54,322 nt of DNA from Desulfarculus sp. (GCA_003605055.1 QZKP01000043.1:1-54322); one strand, 5' to 3'. Positions 7,399-16,771 are shown, counted from the stretch's first letter. The notes: generated by a model from the sequence alone, not told the origin. Numbers and translations: made by a program.

Positions 7399-8496
7399 AT
7401 GCAGGAATCATTTGCAGTTAGAGGCCACCACGGGCACCACCACCACGAACACTCCCACGAGCACCCCCGCGGCGGGGCCCCGGTGGAGTACGCCCCGCCC
7501 CTGGTCGAGCTGGCCCGGGACGGCCTCACCGAGTCCGTGCACCGGGGCGCGCTGGTGGTCTGCGGGCCGGACGGAGCCCGGGTGCGGGGCCTGGGCCACC
7601 CGGCCATGCCCACCTTCCTGCGCTCCACGGCCAAGCCCCTGCAGGCCCTGCCCCTGATCACCACCGGCGCGGCCCGGCGCTACGGTCTGACCCCGGCCGA
7701 ACTGGCCTGCACCTGCGGCTCCCTAAACGGCGAGGATTTCCAGGTGGAGGCGGTCCAAAGCATCCTGGCCAAGGCCGGCCTGGGCCCGGAGCTTCTGGAC
7801 TGCGGGGGGCACCCGCCCTCCCACCGCCCCACGGCCAAGGCCCTGGCCCAGCGGGGGGAAAAGCCCCAGCCAATGCACAACAACTGCGCCGGCAAGCACG
7901 CGGCCATGCTCATGCTCTGCGCGCACCTGGGTTTTGACCCCCAAGGCTACACCCAGCCCAGCCACCCGGTGCAGCGGCTCATCCTGCAGGTGGTGGCCCG
8001 GATGTGCAACTACCCGGCCGAGCAGATCGGCATCGGCATAGACGGCTGCGGGGTGCCGGTGTTCCGCCTGCCCCTGGTCAGCCTGGCCGGGGCCTACGCC
8101 CGCCTGGCCGCGCCCCAGGCCTCGGACCTGGACCCGGAGATGGCCGCGGCGGCGCAGGTGCTGGTGGCCGCCTGCCTGGCCTACCCGGAGATGATCGCCG
8201 GCAGCGGGCGGCTGTGCACCCGGGTGATGCAGGCCGCGCCGGGCCAGGTGCTGGCCAAGACCGGCGCCGAGGGCTCCTATGGCCTGGCCCTGCCCGGGCT
8301 GGGGCTGGGCGTGGCCCTGCAGATCGAGGACGGGGGCATGCGGGCCCTGCCGCCGGCGGTGACTCAGGTGCTGCACGAGCTGGGCCTGCTGGATCAACAG
8401 GTATTGGACAAGGAATTAAAGGACCTGCATCGGCCGGTGCTCAAAAACCACCGGGGCCAGGAGGTGGCAATGCTCAAGGCGGTGTTCAGTCTGTGA
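7399..8496 (+). CDS. Asparaginase II family protein (Rhizobium etli type) with His-rich N-terminal tail
   Basis: A 365-residue protein of the asparaginase_II family, unrelated to the classical E. coli enzymes; it converts L-asparagine to aspartate and ammonia. Seen: STAKPLQALPL, TCGSLNGEDFQVEA, the highly conserved MHNNCAGKHAAML and GIDGCGVPVF. The R. etli enzyme of this family binds zinc. Residues 10-21 read HHGHHHHEHSHE, a tail outside the catalytic fold that may bind metal ions. The start ATG follows AAGGTG. Flavoredoxin begins 29 bp downstream on the same strand, so the two may be co-transcribed. Confidence 0.85.
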   Translation: MQESFAVRGHHGHHHHEHSHEHPRGGAPVEYAPPLVELARDGLTESVHRGALVVCGPDGARVRGLGHPAMPTFLRSTAKPLQALPLITTGAARRYGLTPAELACTCGSLNGEDFQVEAVQSILAKAGLGPELLDCGGHPPSHRPTAKALAQRGEKPQPMHNNCAGKHAAMLMLCAHLGFDPQGYTQPSHPVQRLILQVVARMCNYPAEQIGIGIDGCGVPVFRLPLVSLAGAYARLAAPQASDLDPEMAAAAQVLVAACLAYPEMIAGSGRLCTRVMQAAPGQVLAKTGAEGSYGLALPGLGLGVALQIEDGGMRALPPAVTQVLHELGLLDQQVLDKELKDLHRPVLKNHRGQEVAMLKAVFSL

Positions 8497-8525
8497 GCAC
8501 TGCGGAATAAGGAAGGACGTATCGC

Positions 8526-9083
8526 ATGGCCAAGGTGAAAATCGGTCCCAGCACCCATCTTTATCCCAAGCCCGCGGTCCTGGTGGGCGCCCTGGTGGAC
8601 GGCCGGGCCAACTTCATGACCGCCTCCTGGTGCGGCATCGCCTGCGAAAAGCCGCCGGCCATGTCCCTGGCTCTCCGGAAAATCCGCCACACCCTCAAGG
8701 GGATCAACCAGCAGGGGACCTTCTCCATCAACCTGCCCTCGGTGGCGCTAGCCCCCCAGGTGGACTACTGCGGCATACACTCGGGCAAGGACACGGACAA
8801 GTCGGCGGTCTTCCAGGTGTTCTACGGCCTGCTCCAGACCGCGCCGCTGGTGCAGGAGTGCCCCCTCAACTTCGAATGCCGTCTGCTGCACTCCCTGGAC
8901 CTGGGCAGTCACATGCTGGTGGTGGGCCAGATCATGGAGACCCACGTGGACCAGGGCTGCCTGGCGGACGGCAAGCCGGACGTGGAAAAGATAGACCCCC
9001 TGACCTACGCCTCGGGGACCTCTCAGTACCATCGTCTGGGGGAGGCCGTGGGCCAGGCCTACGGCATCGGCAAGCTCTTGTAA
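8526..9083 (+). CDS. Flavoredoxin / flavin reductase-like FMN-binding protein
   Basis: A 185-residue member of the flavin reductase-like family close to Desulfovibrio flavoredoxin, a small FMN electron carrier linked to thiosulfate reduction. Seen: KPAVLVGALVDGRANFMTASWCG at the N-terminus where FMN binds, MSLALRKIRHTLKGI, SINLPS and the C-terminal LTYASGTSQYHRLGEAVG. GGAAGGA precedes the start. It lies just after the asparaginase gene, with no obvious functional link. Confidence 0.85.
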   Translation: MAKVKIGPSTHLYPKPAVLVGALVDGRANFMTASWCGIACEKPPAMSLALRKIRHTLKGINQQGTFSINLPSVALAPQVDYCGIHSGKDTDKSAVFQVFYGLLQTAPLVQECPLNFECRLLHSLDLGSHMLVVGQIMETHVDQGCLADGKPDVEKIDPLTYASGTSQYHRLGEAVGQAYGIGKLL

Positions 9084-9115
9084 GGGCTCGGCCGCCATGC
9101 GGCCGGCGGGGCGGA

Positions 9116-9901
9116 TCAGGCCCGGCGCCGGGCCTGCTGGGCCTGCTCCAGCGTCAGTTGCTCCACTTTGGAGCGGTTGCGGCCTTGCTGCTTGGCCTGG
9201 TACAGGGCCTTGTCCGCGGCCTGCATAAGGTGATCAAAGGACAGATTGGGCCCCTGGACGCTCACCGCGCCGATGCTCACCGTCAGGGGCACCTTGTGGT
9301 CGGTGACCACGATGGGCGCGCGCTCAAAGGCCTGCCGCAGGCGCTCGGCCAGCTCATGGGCGCCGGCCACGTCGGTGTTGGGGGCCAGCACCAGGAACTC
9401 GTCCCCGCCCAAGCGCCCCACGATGTCGGTGAGGCGGATGGTGTGCACGATGACCCGCGCGCTGGCCAGCAGCACCTCGTCGCCCACCAGGTGGCCGTGG
9501 GAGTCGTTCACCGGCTTGAAACGGTCCAGGTCCAACAGGAGCAGGGCCACCGGCGTGCCGTAGCGGGCGCTCAGGGCCAGCTCCCGCCGGGCCAGCTCCA
9601 TGAAGTAGCGCCGGTTGTAGACGTTGGTCAGCTCGTCGGTGCGCGAGAGCCACTGCAGCCGGCGCTTGGACTCCATCACCTCCAGCAGCATGGAGAAGCC
9701 CTGGTAGGCCACCAGGGAGGCCACGATCAGGGGCACCAGAAAGCTGATGAGCATGGCCAGGCGGTAGTGATGCGCCTCGGTCTGGCCCACCGCCCACAAG
9801 GCCAGGGCGGTGATGCCCATGGAAACGATCACCGAAAGCAGGGTGGCCCCGGCCGTGGCCAGCCAGACATCCCTTTTGCTGTTAATCTTCAATAAAGCCA
9901 T
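9116..9901 (-). CDS. Membrane-anchored diguanylate cyclase (GGDEF)
   Basis: A 261-residue protein that should make cyclic di-GMP from GTP. Two hydrophobic segments (about residues 14-35 and 45-70) anchor it with almost no periplasmic sensor. The GGDEF domain follows: SRTDELTNVYNRRYF, LLLDLDRFKPVNDSHGH and the active-site loop GRLGGDEFLV. RLTD stands five residues before GGDEF, so the inhibitory I-site RxxD is conserved and product inhibition is likely. The ribosome binding site is weak. It is convergent with flavoredoxin. Confidence 0.9.
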   Translation of the reverse strand: MALLKINSKRDVWLATAGATLLSVIVSMGITALALWAVGQTEAHHYRLAMLISFLVPLIVASLVAYQGFSMLLEVMESKRRLQWLSRTDELTNVYNRRYFMELARRELALSARYGTPVALLLLDLDRFKPVNDSHGHLVGDEVLLASARVIVHTIRLTDIVGRLGGDEFLVLAPNTDVAGAHELAERLRQAFERAPIVVTDHKVPLTVSIGAVSVQGPNLSFDHLMQAADKALYQAKQQGRNRSKVEQLTLEQAQQARRRA

Positions 9902-10057
9902 GACACCCGCCCGGCGCGGCCTGCCTGAGCCCCAGTACCTTACTGCTTTTTTATAAGCTGCGTTGGACCCGTCCAGAATTTAAATATAGCATCCAACTCA
10001 GTGCCAGAGCTACAGAAATCGTCTTCCACCCCGCTTGGAGGAGGTCCACTTTACCCC

Positions 10058-11254
10058 CTAAAAGTTGATAAACAGGCCCAGGAAGTAGCCGCCGGCCACG
10101 GCCGAGCCGATGACGCCGGCCACGTTGGGGCCCATGGCGTGCATCAAGAGGAAGTTGCGCTTGTTGGCCTGCTGGCCCATGACGTGCACGATGCGCGCGC
10201 TCATGGGCACCGCCGAGACCCCGGCCGCGCCCAGCATGGGGTTGAAGGGCTGCTTGGAAAACTTGGCCAGTATCTTGCCGAAGAGCACCCCGGCCCCGGT
10301 GCCCACGCAGAAGGCGGCCAGGCCCAGGAACAGCACCAGCAGGGTGCGCGGGTCCATCACCCGCTCGGCGGGCATGGAGGCCCCGATGCCCAGCATCAAG
10401 AGGATGGTGATGATGTTGATCAGCTCGTTCTGGGCCGTGTTGCTCAGCCGCTCCACCACCCCGGACTCGCGGAACAGGTTGCCCAGCAGCAAAAAGCCCA
10501 CCAGCGGCGCGCTCTTGGGGATGAGCAGGATGATGATGATCATGGCCACGATGGGGAACAGGATGCGCTCGGTGCGCGAGACCCGGCGCAGGGTGGGCTT
10601 CATACAGGCGGCCCGCTCGGCTTTGGTGGTCAGCAGCTTGATGATGGGCGGCTGGATGACGGCCACCATGGCCATGTAGGAGTAGGCCGCGGTGGCGGTG
10701 ATGCCCATGATGTTGGGGGCCAGCAGGCCGGTGGTGTAGATGGTGGTGGGGCCGTCGGCGCCGCCGATGATGCCGATGGAGCAGGCCTCCTTGATGGAGA
10801 AGGCCCAGTCCGGCCAGATCAGGCCCACGGCCAGGGCGCCCAGGAAGCTGGTGTAGATGCCCACCTGGGCCGCCGCGCCCAACAGGAAGGCGCGGGGGTT
10901 GGCGATGAGCGGGCTGAAGTCAGTCAGCGCCCCGATGCCGAAGAAGATGAACTGGGGCAGGATGGTCCAGGTGTACAGGCCGTACTTGAGGATGATGCCC
11001 AGCACGCCGGCCATGCCCGGGGCCATGCCCGGCTCGGGCTGCGTGGTCAGGCCGGTCAGGGGCAGGTTGGCCAGGATCATGCCCGCGCCGATGGGCAGCA
11101 GTTCAAAGGGCTCCCACTCTTTGATGATGGCCAGGGCGATGAAGCCCAGGCCCACCAGGATCATGATCAGATGAGGTGGGTCCAGGTTGCCGAAGCCCAC
11201 CTGCACCCCCAGGAGCTTGAGCACCCCCTTCTCGTAGTGGATCCAACTGATCAT
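10058..11254 (-). CDS. Sodium ion-translocating decarboxylase beta subunit (OadB/GcdB/MmdB family)
   Basis: A 398-residue, very hydrophobic membrane protein. In oxaloacetate, methylmalonyl-CoA or glutaconyl-CoA decarboxylase this subunit decarboxylates carboxybiotin and exports Na+. Seen: FIFFGIGALTDFSPLIANP, the family hallmark GIIGGADGPTTIYTT, and repeated transmembrane segments through the C-terminus. It overlaps the upstream gamma subunit by 4 nt (ATGA), which implies translational coupling. Neither a carboxyltransferase alpha subunit nor a biotin carrier is nearby, so the substrate is unknown. Confidence 0.9.
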   Translation of the reverse strand: MISWIHYEKGVLKLLGVQVGFGNLDPPHLIMILVGLGFIALAIIKEWEPFELLPIGAGMILANLPLTGLTTQPEPGMAPGMAGVLGIILKYGLYTWTILPQFIFFGIGALTDFSPLIANPRAFLLGAAAQVGIYTSFLGALAVGLIWPDWAFSIKEACSIGIIGGADGPTTIYTTGLLAPNIMGITATAAYSYMAMVAVIQPPIIKLLTTKAERAACMKPTLRRVSRTERILFPIVAMIIIILLIPKSAPLVGFLLLGNLFRESGVVERLSNTAQNELINIITILLMLGIGASMPAERVMDPRTLLVLFLGLAAFCVGTGAGVLFGKILAKFSKQPFNPMLGAAGVSAVPMSARIVHVMGQQANKRNFLLMHAMGPNVAGVIGSAVAGGYFLGLFINF

Positions 11255-11427
11255 GTCTGGGCCTCGCCTTCCGCGGCCTTTTGTGCGGCCTGCTTCCTGG
11301 CCTCGATGCGGGTGAATATCCGGCCCATGAGGCCGGTGATCAGGGCCAAGAGGGTCATGATGAAAAACACCGCCAGCAGGCCGCCGCCCACAATGCTAAA
11401 GGCTTGTCCCCAGTCGGTTGGCTGCAT
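11251..11427 (-). CDS. OadG-like gamma subunit of Na+-pumping decarboxylase
   Basis: A 58-residue protein with one transmembrane helix (about residues 10-36) and a charged, Ala-rich C-terminal tail, as in OadG subunits that assemble the decarboxylase. The ATG at 11427 is chosen because GGGGAG lies 6 nt upstream; the longer in-frame start at 11481 has no such support. Its stop codon overlaps the beta-subunit start. Confidence 0.75.
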   Translation of the reverse strand: MQPTDWGQAFSIVGGGLLAVFFIMTLLALITGLMGRIFTRIEARKQAAQKAAEGEAQT

Positions 11428-11544
11428 GGCAATCTCCCCGGCCGCCGGCCGCGCCGGCCGGCCTCCGTCAGGCACGATCAACCTCGATTCGAGGGAGTAA
11501 TACTAAAAGGGACGCTCGGAGGTGTCAAGATCAGGAGGCCGGGG

Positions 11545-13353
11545 CTAATCCTCGCTGTCGGTCTGCAACACGGCCAAAAAAGCCTTCTGGGGGATGGGCA
11601 CGTTGCCCACCAGCTTCATGCGCTTCTTGCCCGCCTTCTGCTTCTCTAGGAGCTTGCGCTTGCGGCTCACGTCGCCGCCGTAGCACTTGGAGGTCACGTC
11701 CTTGCGGAAGGGGTTGACGTTGCTGCGGGCGATGATCTTGGAGCCGATGGCCCCCTGGATGGCGATCTTGAACTGCTGGCGGGGGATGGAGTCCCGGAGC
11801 TTGTTGACCGCGTGCAGGGCCCGGGTGCGGGCGCGCTCGGAGTGCACCAGCATGGACAGGGCGTCCACCTTCTCGCCGTTGACCAGGATGTCCAGCTTGA
11901 CCAGGTCGCCGCGGCGGTAGCCGATCAGCTCGTAGTCGAAGCTGCCGTAGCCCTGGGTGACGGTCTTGAGCTTGTCGTAAAAGTCGTAGATCACCTCGGC
12001 TAGGGGCAGGTCCACCGACAGCTCCACCCGCTTGGGGCTGGGGTAGTGCATCTGGGTGTTCACCCCCCGGCGGTCCAGGCACAGGGGCATCACCGCCCCG
12101 ATGTAGCGCTCGGGCATCATGATGGTGGCCCGCACGTAGGGCTCCTCGCAGAAGTCTATGGAGGCCGGGTCCGGGTAGTGGGCCGGGTTCTCGATCTCCA
12201 ACACCTGGCCGTCGTGCAGGTGGATCAGGTAGCGCACGCTGGGGGTGGTGAGTATCAAGGACAGGCCGAACTCCCGCTCCAGGCGCTCCTGCACCACCTC
12301 CAGGTGCAGCAGGCCCAGGAAGCCGCAGCGGAAGCCGAAGCCCAGGGCCTGGGAGGCGTCCTTCTGGTAGATGAGGCTGGCGTCGTTGAGCTTGAGCTTG
12401 GACAATGCGTCGGCCAGCTCGGGGTAGTCGTCGGTGGCCACCGGGTAGATGGAGGAGAATACCACCGGCTTGGCCTCGCGGAAGCCGGGCAGCGGCTCCG
12501 CGGCCGGCCGGTCGTCGTGGGTGATGGTGTCGCCTATGTTGGTGTCGGCCACGGTCTTGACCCCGGCGAAGAGGTAGCCCACCTGGCCGGCGTAGAGCTT
12601 GTCCGCGGGCTGGCGCTTGCCCCGGAAGATGCCCACCTCCTCCACCTTGTGGACGGTCCCGCCGTGCATGAAGCGGATGCTGTCCCCGGCCCGGATGGCG
12701 CCCTCCTTGACCCGGATGTAGATCACCGTGCCCCGGAAGGGGTCGTAGGCCGCGTCGAAGATCAGGGCCTGCAAGGGCGCCTCGGGGTCGCCGGCCGGCG
12801 CGGGCAATTGGGTCACCACCGCCTCCAGCACCGCCGGGATGTTGGTGCCCTCCTTGGCCGAGATGGCGATGGCCGCCTTGCCGTCCAGGCCCAGGTCATC
12901 GGTTATCTGCTGGCGGGTGCCCTCCACGTCGGCGCTGATCAGGTCAATCTTGTTGATGACCGGCACCACCTCCAGGTCGTGCTCCAGGGCCATGTAGAGG
13001 TTGGCCAGGGTCTGGGCCTCCACCCCCTGGGAGGCGTCCACCACCAACAGCACCCCCTCCGCCGAGGACAGGGCCCGGCTCACCTCATAGGAAAAGTCCA
13101 CGTGCCCGGGCGTGTCTATGAGGTTGAGCTGGTAGGTCTGGCCGTCGGCGGCCTTATAGGGCAGGTTGATGGCCTGGCTCTTGATGGTGATGCCCCGCTC
13201 CCGCTCCAGGTACAGGTTGTCCAGGAACTGGTCGCGGAACTCCCGGTCGCTGACCACGCCGCAGGCCTGTATCAAACGGTCGGCCAGGGTGGACTTGCCG
13301 TGGTCAATGTGGGCGATGATGGAGAAATTTCGGATATGGGCCTGCTTAAGCAA
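11545..13353 (-). CDS. lepA: Elongation factor 4 (LepA)
   Basis: A 602-residue translational GTPase that back-translocates or remodels stalled ribosomes. Seen: the P-loop HIDHGKSTLADRL, DTPGHVDFSYEVSRAL (G3), NKIDL (G4), and the LepA-specific C-terminal domain including GSFDYELIGYR and SKCYGGDVSRKRKLLEKQK. The start codon is TTG at 13353 with GGAGCGG upstream. It is complete and of normal length. Confidence 0.97.
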   Translation of the reverse strand: MLKQAHIRNFSIIAHIDHGKSTLADRLIQACGVVSDREFRDQFLDNLYLERERGITIKSQAINLPYKAADGQTYQLNLIDTPGHVDFSYEVSRALSSAEGVLLVVDASQGVEAQTLANLYMALEHDLEVVPVINKIDLISADVEGTRQQITDDLGLDGKAAIAISAKEGTNIPAVLEAVVTQLPAPAGDPEAPLQALIFDAAYDPFRGTVIYIRVKEGAIRAGDSIRFMHGGTVHKVEEVGIFRGKRQPADKLYAGQVGYLFAGVKTVADTNIGDTITHDDRPAAEPLPGFREAKPVVFSSIYPVATDDYPELADALSKLKLNDASLIYQKDASQALGFGFRCGFLGLLHLEVVQERLEREFGLSLILTTPSVRYLIHLHDGQVLEIENPAHYPDPASIDFCEEPYVRATIMMPERYIGAVMPLCLDRRGVNTQMHYPSPKRVELSVDLPLAEVIYDFYDKLKTVTQGYGSFDYELIGYRRGDLVKLDILVNGEKVDALSMLVHSERARTRALHAVNKLRDSIPRQQFKIAIQGAIGSKIIARSNVNPFRKDVTSKCYGGDVSRKRKLLEKQKAGKKRMKLVGNVPIPQKAFLAVLQTDSED

Positions 13354-13490
13354 GGTCCGCTCCGTAAGGGTGGAGAACTTGCCTGGGGAGGATATCCCGG
13401 GCGGCCGGTTTCGTCAATCGCCGGGCTTCCGGCGGGCGGCGGGGTTGGCCCTCGGCCGCCGGGGACCGGTGGTCCCCGGCGGGCTCGGCA

Positions 13491-13952
13491 CTACTTGCTG
13501 CGGCTCCAGGAGCCGTTCTGGTACTTGACGTAAGGAGCGTTGAGGTACTTGACCCGGGCGTAGGTGTCGGTGAGCACGAAGTTCTTTTTGAGGTTGCCCG
13601 TGCTGTCGTCCACGCCGCCCTTGGACTTGTACACCCGCCAGGCGTGGGCGCGGAAGTCATACACCGCCGTCCAGTACAGGCCGGCGGCCAGGGCCAGGTT
13701 GTTGTTGATCTGATTCACGTAGCCGGCCACCTTGTGGCGGGTGATGGTGGTCATGCTCACGAAGTGCCACTGGCGGGTGGCGTTGTCGTAGACCGCCGCG
13801 CCCCTGAAGCCGTACTTGAGTATGCCGCTGCGGCTGGCGATGTTCTTGAAGGCGGGAGTGCCTACATCGGGCTCCTTGGCCAGGGCCGCGAGAGCCAGGC
13901 CCAGAGTCAGAACCACTGCTAAAAGCGCGGCCAGTACGTGTCTGGATGCCAT
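13491..13952 (-). CDS. Exported protein of unknown function
   Basis: A 153-residue protein with a clear signal peptide (about residues 1-25, ending ALAALA-KEP). The mature part is basic and aromatic, with WHFVSMTTITRHKVAGY, YWTAVYDFRAHAWRVYKSKGG and a short Ser/Lys tail. I recognise no domain. The ATG at 13952 has AAGGAGG eight nt upstream and starts the signal peptide, so the longer in-frame start at 14051 is rejected. Its neighbours give no functional hint. Confidence 0.65.
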   Translation of the reverse strand: MASRHVLAALLAVVLTLGLALAALAKEPDVGTPAFKNIASRSGILKYGFRGAAVYDNATRQWHFVSMTTITRHKVAGYVNQINNNLALAAGLYWTAVYDFRAHAWRVYKSKGGVDDSTGNLKKNFVLTDTYARVKYLNAPYVKYQNGSWSRSK

Positions 13953-14124
13953 TACTGATGCCTCCTTGGTGTTAGCTGGATGCCCGGGCGCCCGCCCCGG
14001 AGGGGGAGCCGGAGCGGATGCTCGACTTAAGTTGCTGGCGGTTGGCGACACCGGCTTACCTGGGCCCAGGTTAATCCGCCCAAAACTGGTTTGTCAAACG
14101 CTTTCGGCCTGTTGGCGCCGCCGA

Positions 14125-14349
14125 CTAGGCCTGCGGCTCCCCGGTCCGCCGCGCCCGGGCGATCAGGCCGGTGACCGGGCAGTGGATCAGGGCCTCCTGC
14201 CAGGGCCCCCCAGGGCCGCAGGCCTGGCGCATGGCCGCCCAGCCCGGACAGCCCCGGCAGATGACGCCCCCGGGCCGCAGGCAGGGCGGCGTCGCGCCCG
14301 CCTGCAGGATCAGCAGGGGTGGTCGGTTGCTGGGCTGGTCCGTGGGCAT
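14125..14349 (-). CDS. Small cysteine-containing hypothetical protein
   Basis: A possible 74-residue protein with cysteines at 23, 31, 34, 44 and 57, including a CRGC pair that could bind metal or iron-sulfur. No family is recognised. The ribosome binding site is weak. It lies 29 bp downstream of the lipoprotein-like gene on the same strand, so the two may form an operon. Confidence 0.4.
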   Translation of the reverse strand: MPTDQPSNRPPLLILQAGATPPCLRPGGVICRGCPGWAAMRQACGPGGPWQEALIHCPVTGLIARARRTGEPQA

Positions 14350-14378
14350 GGGCTTTATTTTACCACCAAGCCCCGGCG

Positions 14379-14909
14379 CTAGGAGGGGCGCGGGTAGCGC
14401 AGCACCGCCACCTGGGCCAGGCGGCCGTCCTTGATGAGCACGGCCAGGGCGTAGCCCTGCTTGGGGCTGGTGATCAGGGCCCCGGACTGGCCGCGGCCCT
14501 GGGCTGAATCCAGGGCCTGGGCCAGGATCTCGGCCGCGGCCGCGGGCGGGTACACGCCCCCGCTGGCCAGGGCCAGGGCCTGGTGCAGGTCCGGATTGTA
14601 GCGAAACACCTGGTCCTGGGCCGGGCCCTGGGCGTCGCCGCCCGGGCCCTGCACCTTGATCACCGCCACCACCTCCCGGACCTGGCCGGGGCCCGGGCTC
14701 TTGGGCGGCGGCGGCAGGAGTATGGAGACGCTGAGCCCCTGGCCGGCGGCCTTGCTCAGCACCGGCCCCGGCGCCTGGTCCGCGGCCATCCGGGTGAAGC
14801 CGGCCTTCTCCAGGGCCGCCATGAGCGGCGCGCGGGGGTCGGGCGGGGCCGCGCAGGCCGCGGCCAGGGCCAGCGCCAGCAGGGGCCAAGGATAAAGCCG
14901 TCCTCGCAA
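14379..14909 (-). CDS. Putative exported protein or lipoprotein, unknown function
   Basis: A 176-residue protein if started at TTG (14909), which has a perfect GGAGG seven nt upstream; an in-frame ATG at 14960 lacks one. The N-terminus has a hydrophobic stretch ending LALAAACAAPP, an imperfect lipobox, so lipidation is uncertain. The rest is Ala/Pro/Gln-rich with VREVVAVIKVQ and GYALAVLIKDGRLAQVAVLRYP, suggesting a small beta-rich fold. No known domain is recognised. Confidence 0.55.
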   Translation of the reverse strand: MRGRLYPWPLLALALAAACAAPPDPRAPLMAALEKAGFTRMAADQAPGPVLSKAAGQGLSVSILLPPPPKSPGPGQVREVVAVIKVQGPGGDAQGPAQDQVFRYNPDLHQALALASGGVYPPAAAAEILAQALDSAQGRGQSGALITSPKQGYALAVLIKDGRLAQVAVLRYPRPS

Positions 14910-15011
14910 GGCATCGCCTCCGGGCGGAGTGGCTGAAAGAGGCAACGCTTTATAGTACACCCCAGCCGGCCCGCCGGGGGAGACGGTGGGCCGGCTGGGG
15001 CGGGAGGCGTA

Positions 15012-16733
15012 TCAGCTCCGGCGGGTCTCGGCCAGGAACATCTCCTTGAGCTTGTACTTCTCCACCTTGTAGGTGGGGGTCTGGGGAAGGGCGTCCACGA
15101 AGCGAATGTGGCGGGGGCGCATGTAGGCGGGCATCTCCCGTTGTATCCAAGCCCCCAACTCATCATTATCCAGTTGATGCCCCTCGCCCACCACTATGTA
15201 GACCACGATGTCGTCCTCCAGGCCCTCGGCGGCGGGCACCGGAAAGACGGCCGACATACTCACCTTGGGATGGGTGTTGATGACGTCCTCCACCTGGAAG
15301 GAGCTGATATTTTCGCCCTTGACCCTGATGAAGCCGCCCATGCGGTCCACGAAATAGAACGATCCGTCAGGTTCCATCCGTCCGCCATCGCCGGTGTGGA
15401 ACCAGAAGTTGCGCGTGGTGGCCACGGTGGCCTCGGGTTTGTTGAAATACTCGTTGAGCAGCAGGTAGGGCAGGCGGGGACGCACTGCGACTTGGCCGTA
15501 GCCGCCCGGCTCCAGCTCCTCGTCGTGCTCGCCCAGTATGGCCACTTGGTGCTGCATGCAGGCCTTGCCCATGTAGCCTTTCTTGATGGGCTGGTGGCCT
15601 GGCACCACCGGCATGCCCAGGCTCTGGGCTACCTGGTAGACTTTATTTTTGGCGTAGCCCTTGGTGAACTCGGGGGGCGTGCCCCCGCCCTCAAGGGACT
15701 CATCGATGATGGCCGCGCAGACATAGCCCAATTCGGTGGCACCGTAGCCCACGTTGACGAAATCCACGCCGAAACGCTGGGCGAAGACGTGGTGGTACTC
15801 GGGCAGCGGCTGCATGTGCACCCGGCGCAGGGTGTTGTCCCGGTCATCGGGCCGCGGCTCGGCCTTCAGGAGCCAGGGCATCATCACGTCCAGCAACAGG
15901 GTCACGCTGGCGCCGCTGCTTTTAATGCGCCGCCAGAAGTCGCTGGCGCTGAAACGGTCCCACAGGGACACGGTGCAGCCCCGCCAGGCGGCCCGCCCCA
16001 CCAGCGAGAAGGCCCCGCCCACGTGGTACAAGGGCAGGTCGCAGTAGACCACGTCCTCCGGGTGCAGCATGCGCACCCCGTAATAGCAGTAGTTCTGCAG
16101 CCAGCGGAAGGACTGCACCACACCCTTGGGCGGACCGGTGGTGCCCGAGGTGTAGACGATGTTGGCCGTGTCCCAGAAGTTCAGTTCCACTCCAGGGTTG
16201 TTGGGGTTGCCCTCCAAGAGGCTGGCGAAGGCTATCTCTTCAAAGGACGGCTCCAGGCGCAGGCCGGCGCTCTCGGGGTCGTAATCGTGCTGGCCCGGCT
16301 GCGGCCGGTGGAGCACCACCCGCTGGCAGGCCATGTCGCCGCTGATCTGATTGAGCAGCGGCTCGCGGCCGCTCTCGGTGATCAACAGCTTGGGCGCGGT
16401 GTCGCTTAGCTGGTAGGAGAGCAGGCGGCCCTTGTAGAGGAAGTTGATGGGGCAGAACACCGCCCCCAGCTTCCACAGGGCGAACATGGACAGCACCGTG
16501 ACCCAGGGGTTCTTGAGGAACAGGCTCACCCGGTCGCCCTTTTCCACCCCCAGGCCCCGCAGGTTGTGGGCCACGCAGTTGGCCAGCCGGTTGAACTCGG
16601 CGTAGGAGTAGCTGGCCTGTTCCTCGCCGTAGTAGATGAAAGCCTTGTCCGGTTGGGTGGCGGCCCAATGCTCCACCTTCTCCACGATTAGGCCCATGCC
16701 GCTCAGCTTTTGTTCCAACTCGCGGCGGTCCAT
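15012..16733 (-). CDS. AMP-forming acyl-CoA synthetase (CaiC-like)
   Basis: A 573-residue ANL-superfamily ligase that activates a carboxylic acid to an acyl-CoA via an acyl-adenylate. Seen: the phosphate loop VYTSGTTGPPKG, NVGYGATELGY, the hinge region HTGDGG...DRMGGFIRVKGENIS, and the C-terminal TYKVEKYKL with the catalytic Lys. The resemblance is to crotonobetaine/carnitine-CoA ligase; the substrate is not predictable. The ATG at 16733 has GGAG 9 nt upstream; another ATG at 16742 is possible. It is the last gene of the cluster, 38 bp after the DUF169 gene. Confidence 0.88.
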   Translation of the reverse strand: MDRRELEQKLSGMGLIVEKVEHWAATQPDKAFIYYGEEQASYSYAEFNRLANCVAHNLRGLGVEKGDRVSLFLKNPWVTVLSMFALWKLGAVFCPINFLYKGRLLSYQLSDTAPKLLITESGREPLLNQISGDMACQRVVLHRPQPGQHDYDPESAGLRLEPSFEEIAFASLLEGNPNNPGVELNFWDTANIVYTSGTTGPPKGVVQSFRWLQNYCYYGVRMLHPEDVVYCDLPLYHVGGAFSLVGRAAWRGCTVSLWDRFSASDFWRRIKSSGASVTLLLDVMMPWLLKAEPRPDDRDNTLRRVHMQPLPEYHHVFAQRFGVDFVNVGYGATELGYVCAAIIDESLEGGGTPPEFTKGYAKNKVYQVAQSLGMPVVPGHQPIKKGYMGKACMQHQVAILGEHDEELEPGGYGQVAVRPRLPYLLLNEYFNKPEATVATTRNFWFHTGDGGRMEPDGSFYFVDRMGGFIRVKGENISSFQVEDVINTHPKVSMSAVFPVPAAEGLEDDIVVYIVVGEGHQLDNDELGAWIQREMPAYMRPRHIRFVDALPQTPTYKVEKYKLKEMFLAETRRS

Positions 16734-16771
16734 GCGGTGCATCTCCGTGTTGACCGGCGGGTGCGCCGGCG

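Noticed and set aside
12046..13533. A 495-codon open frame opposite lepA
   Set aside because: Antisense to a full-length LepA with all GTPase motifs.
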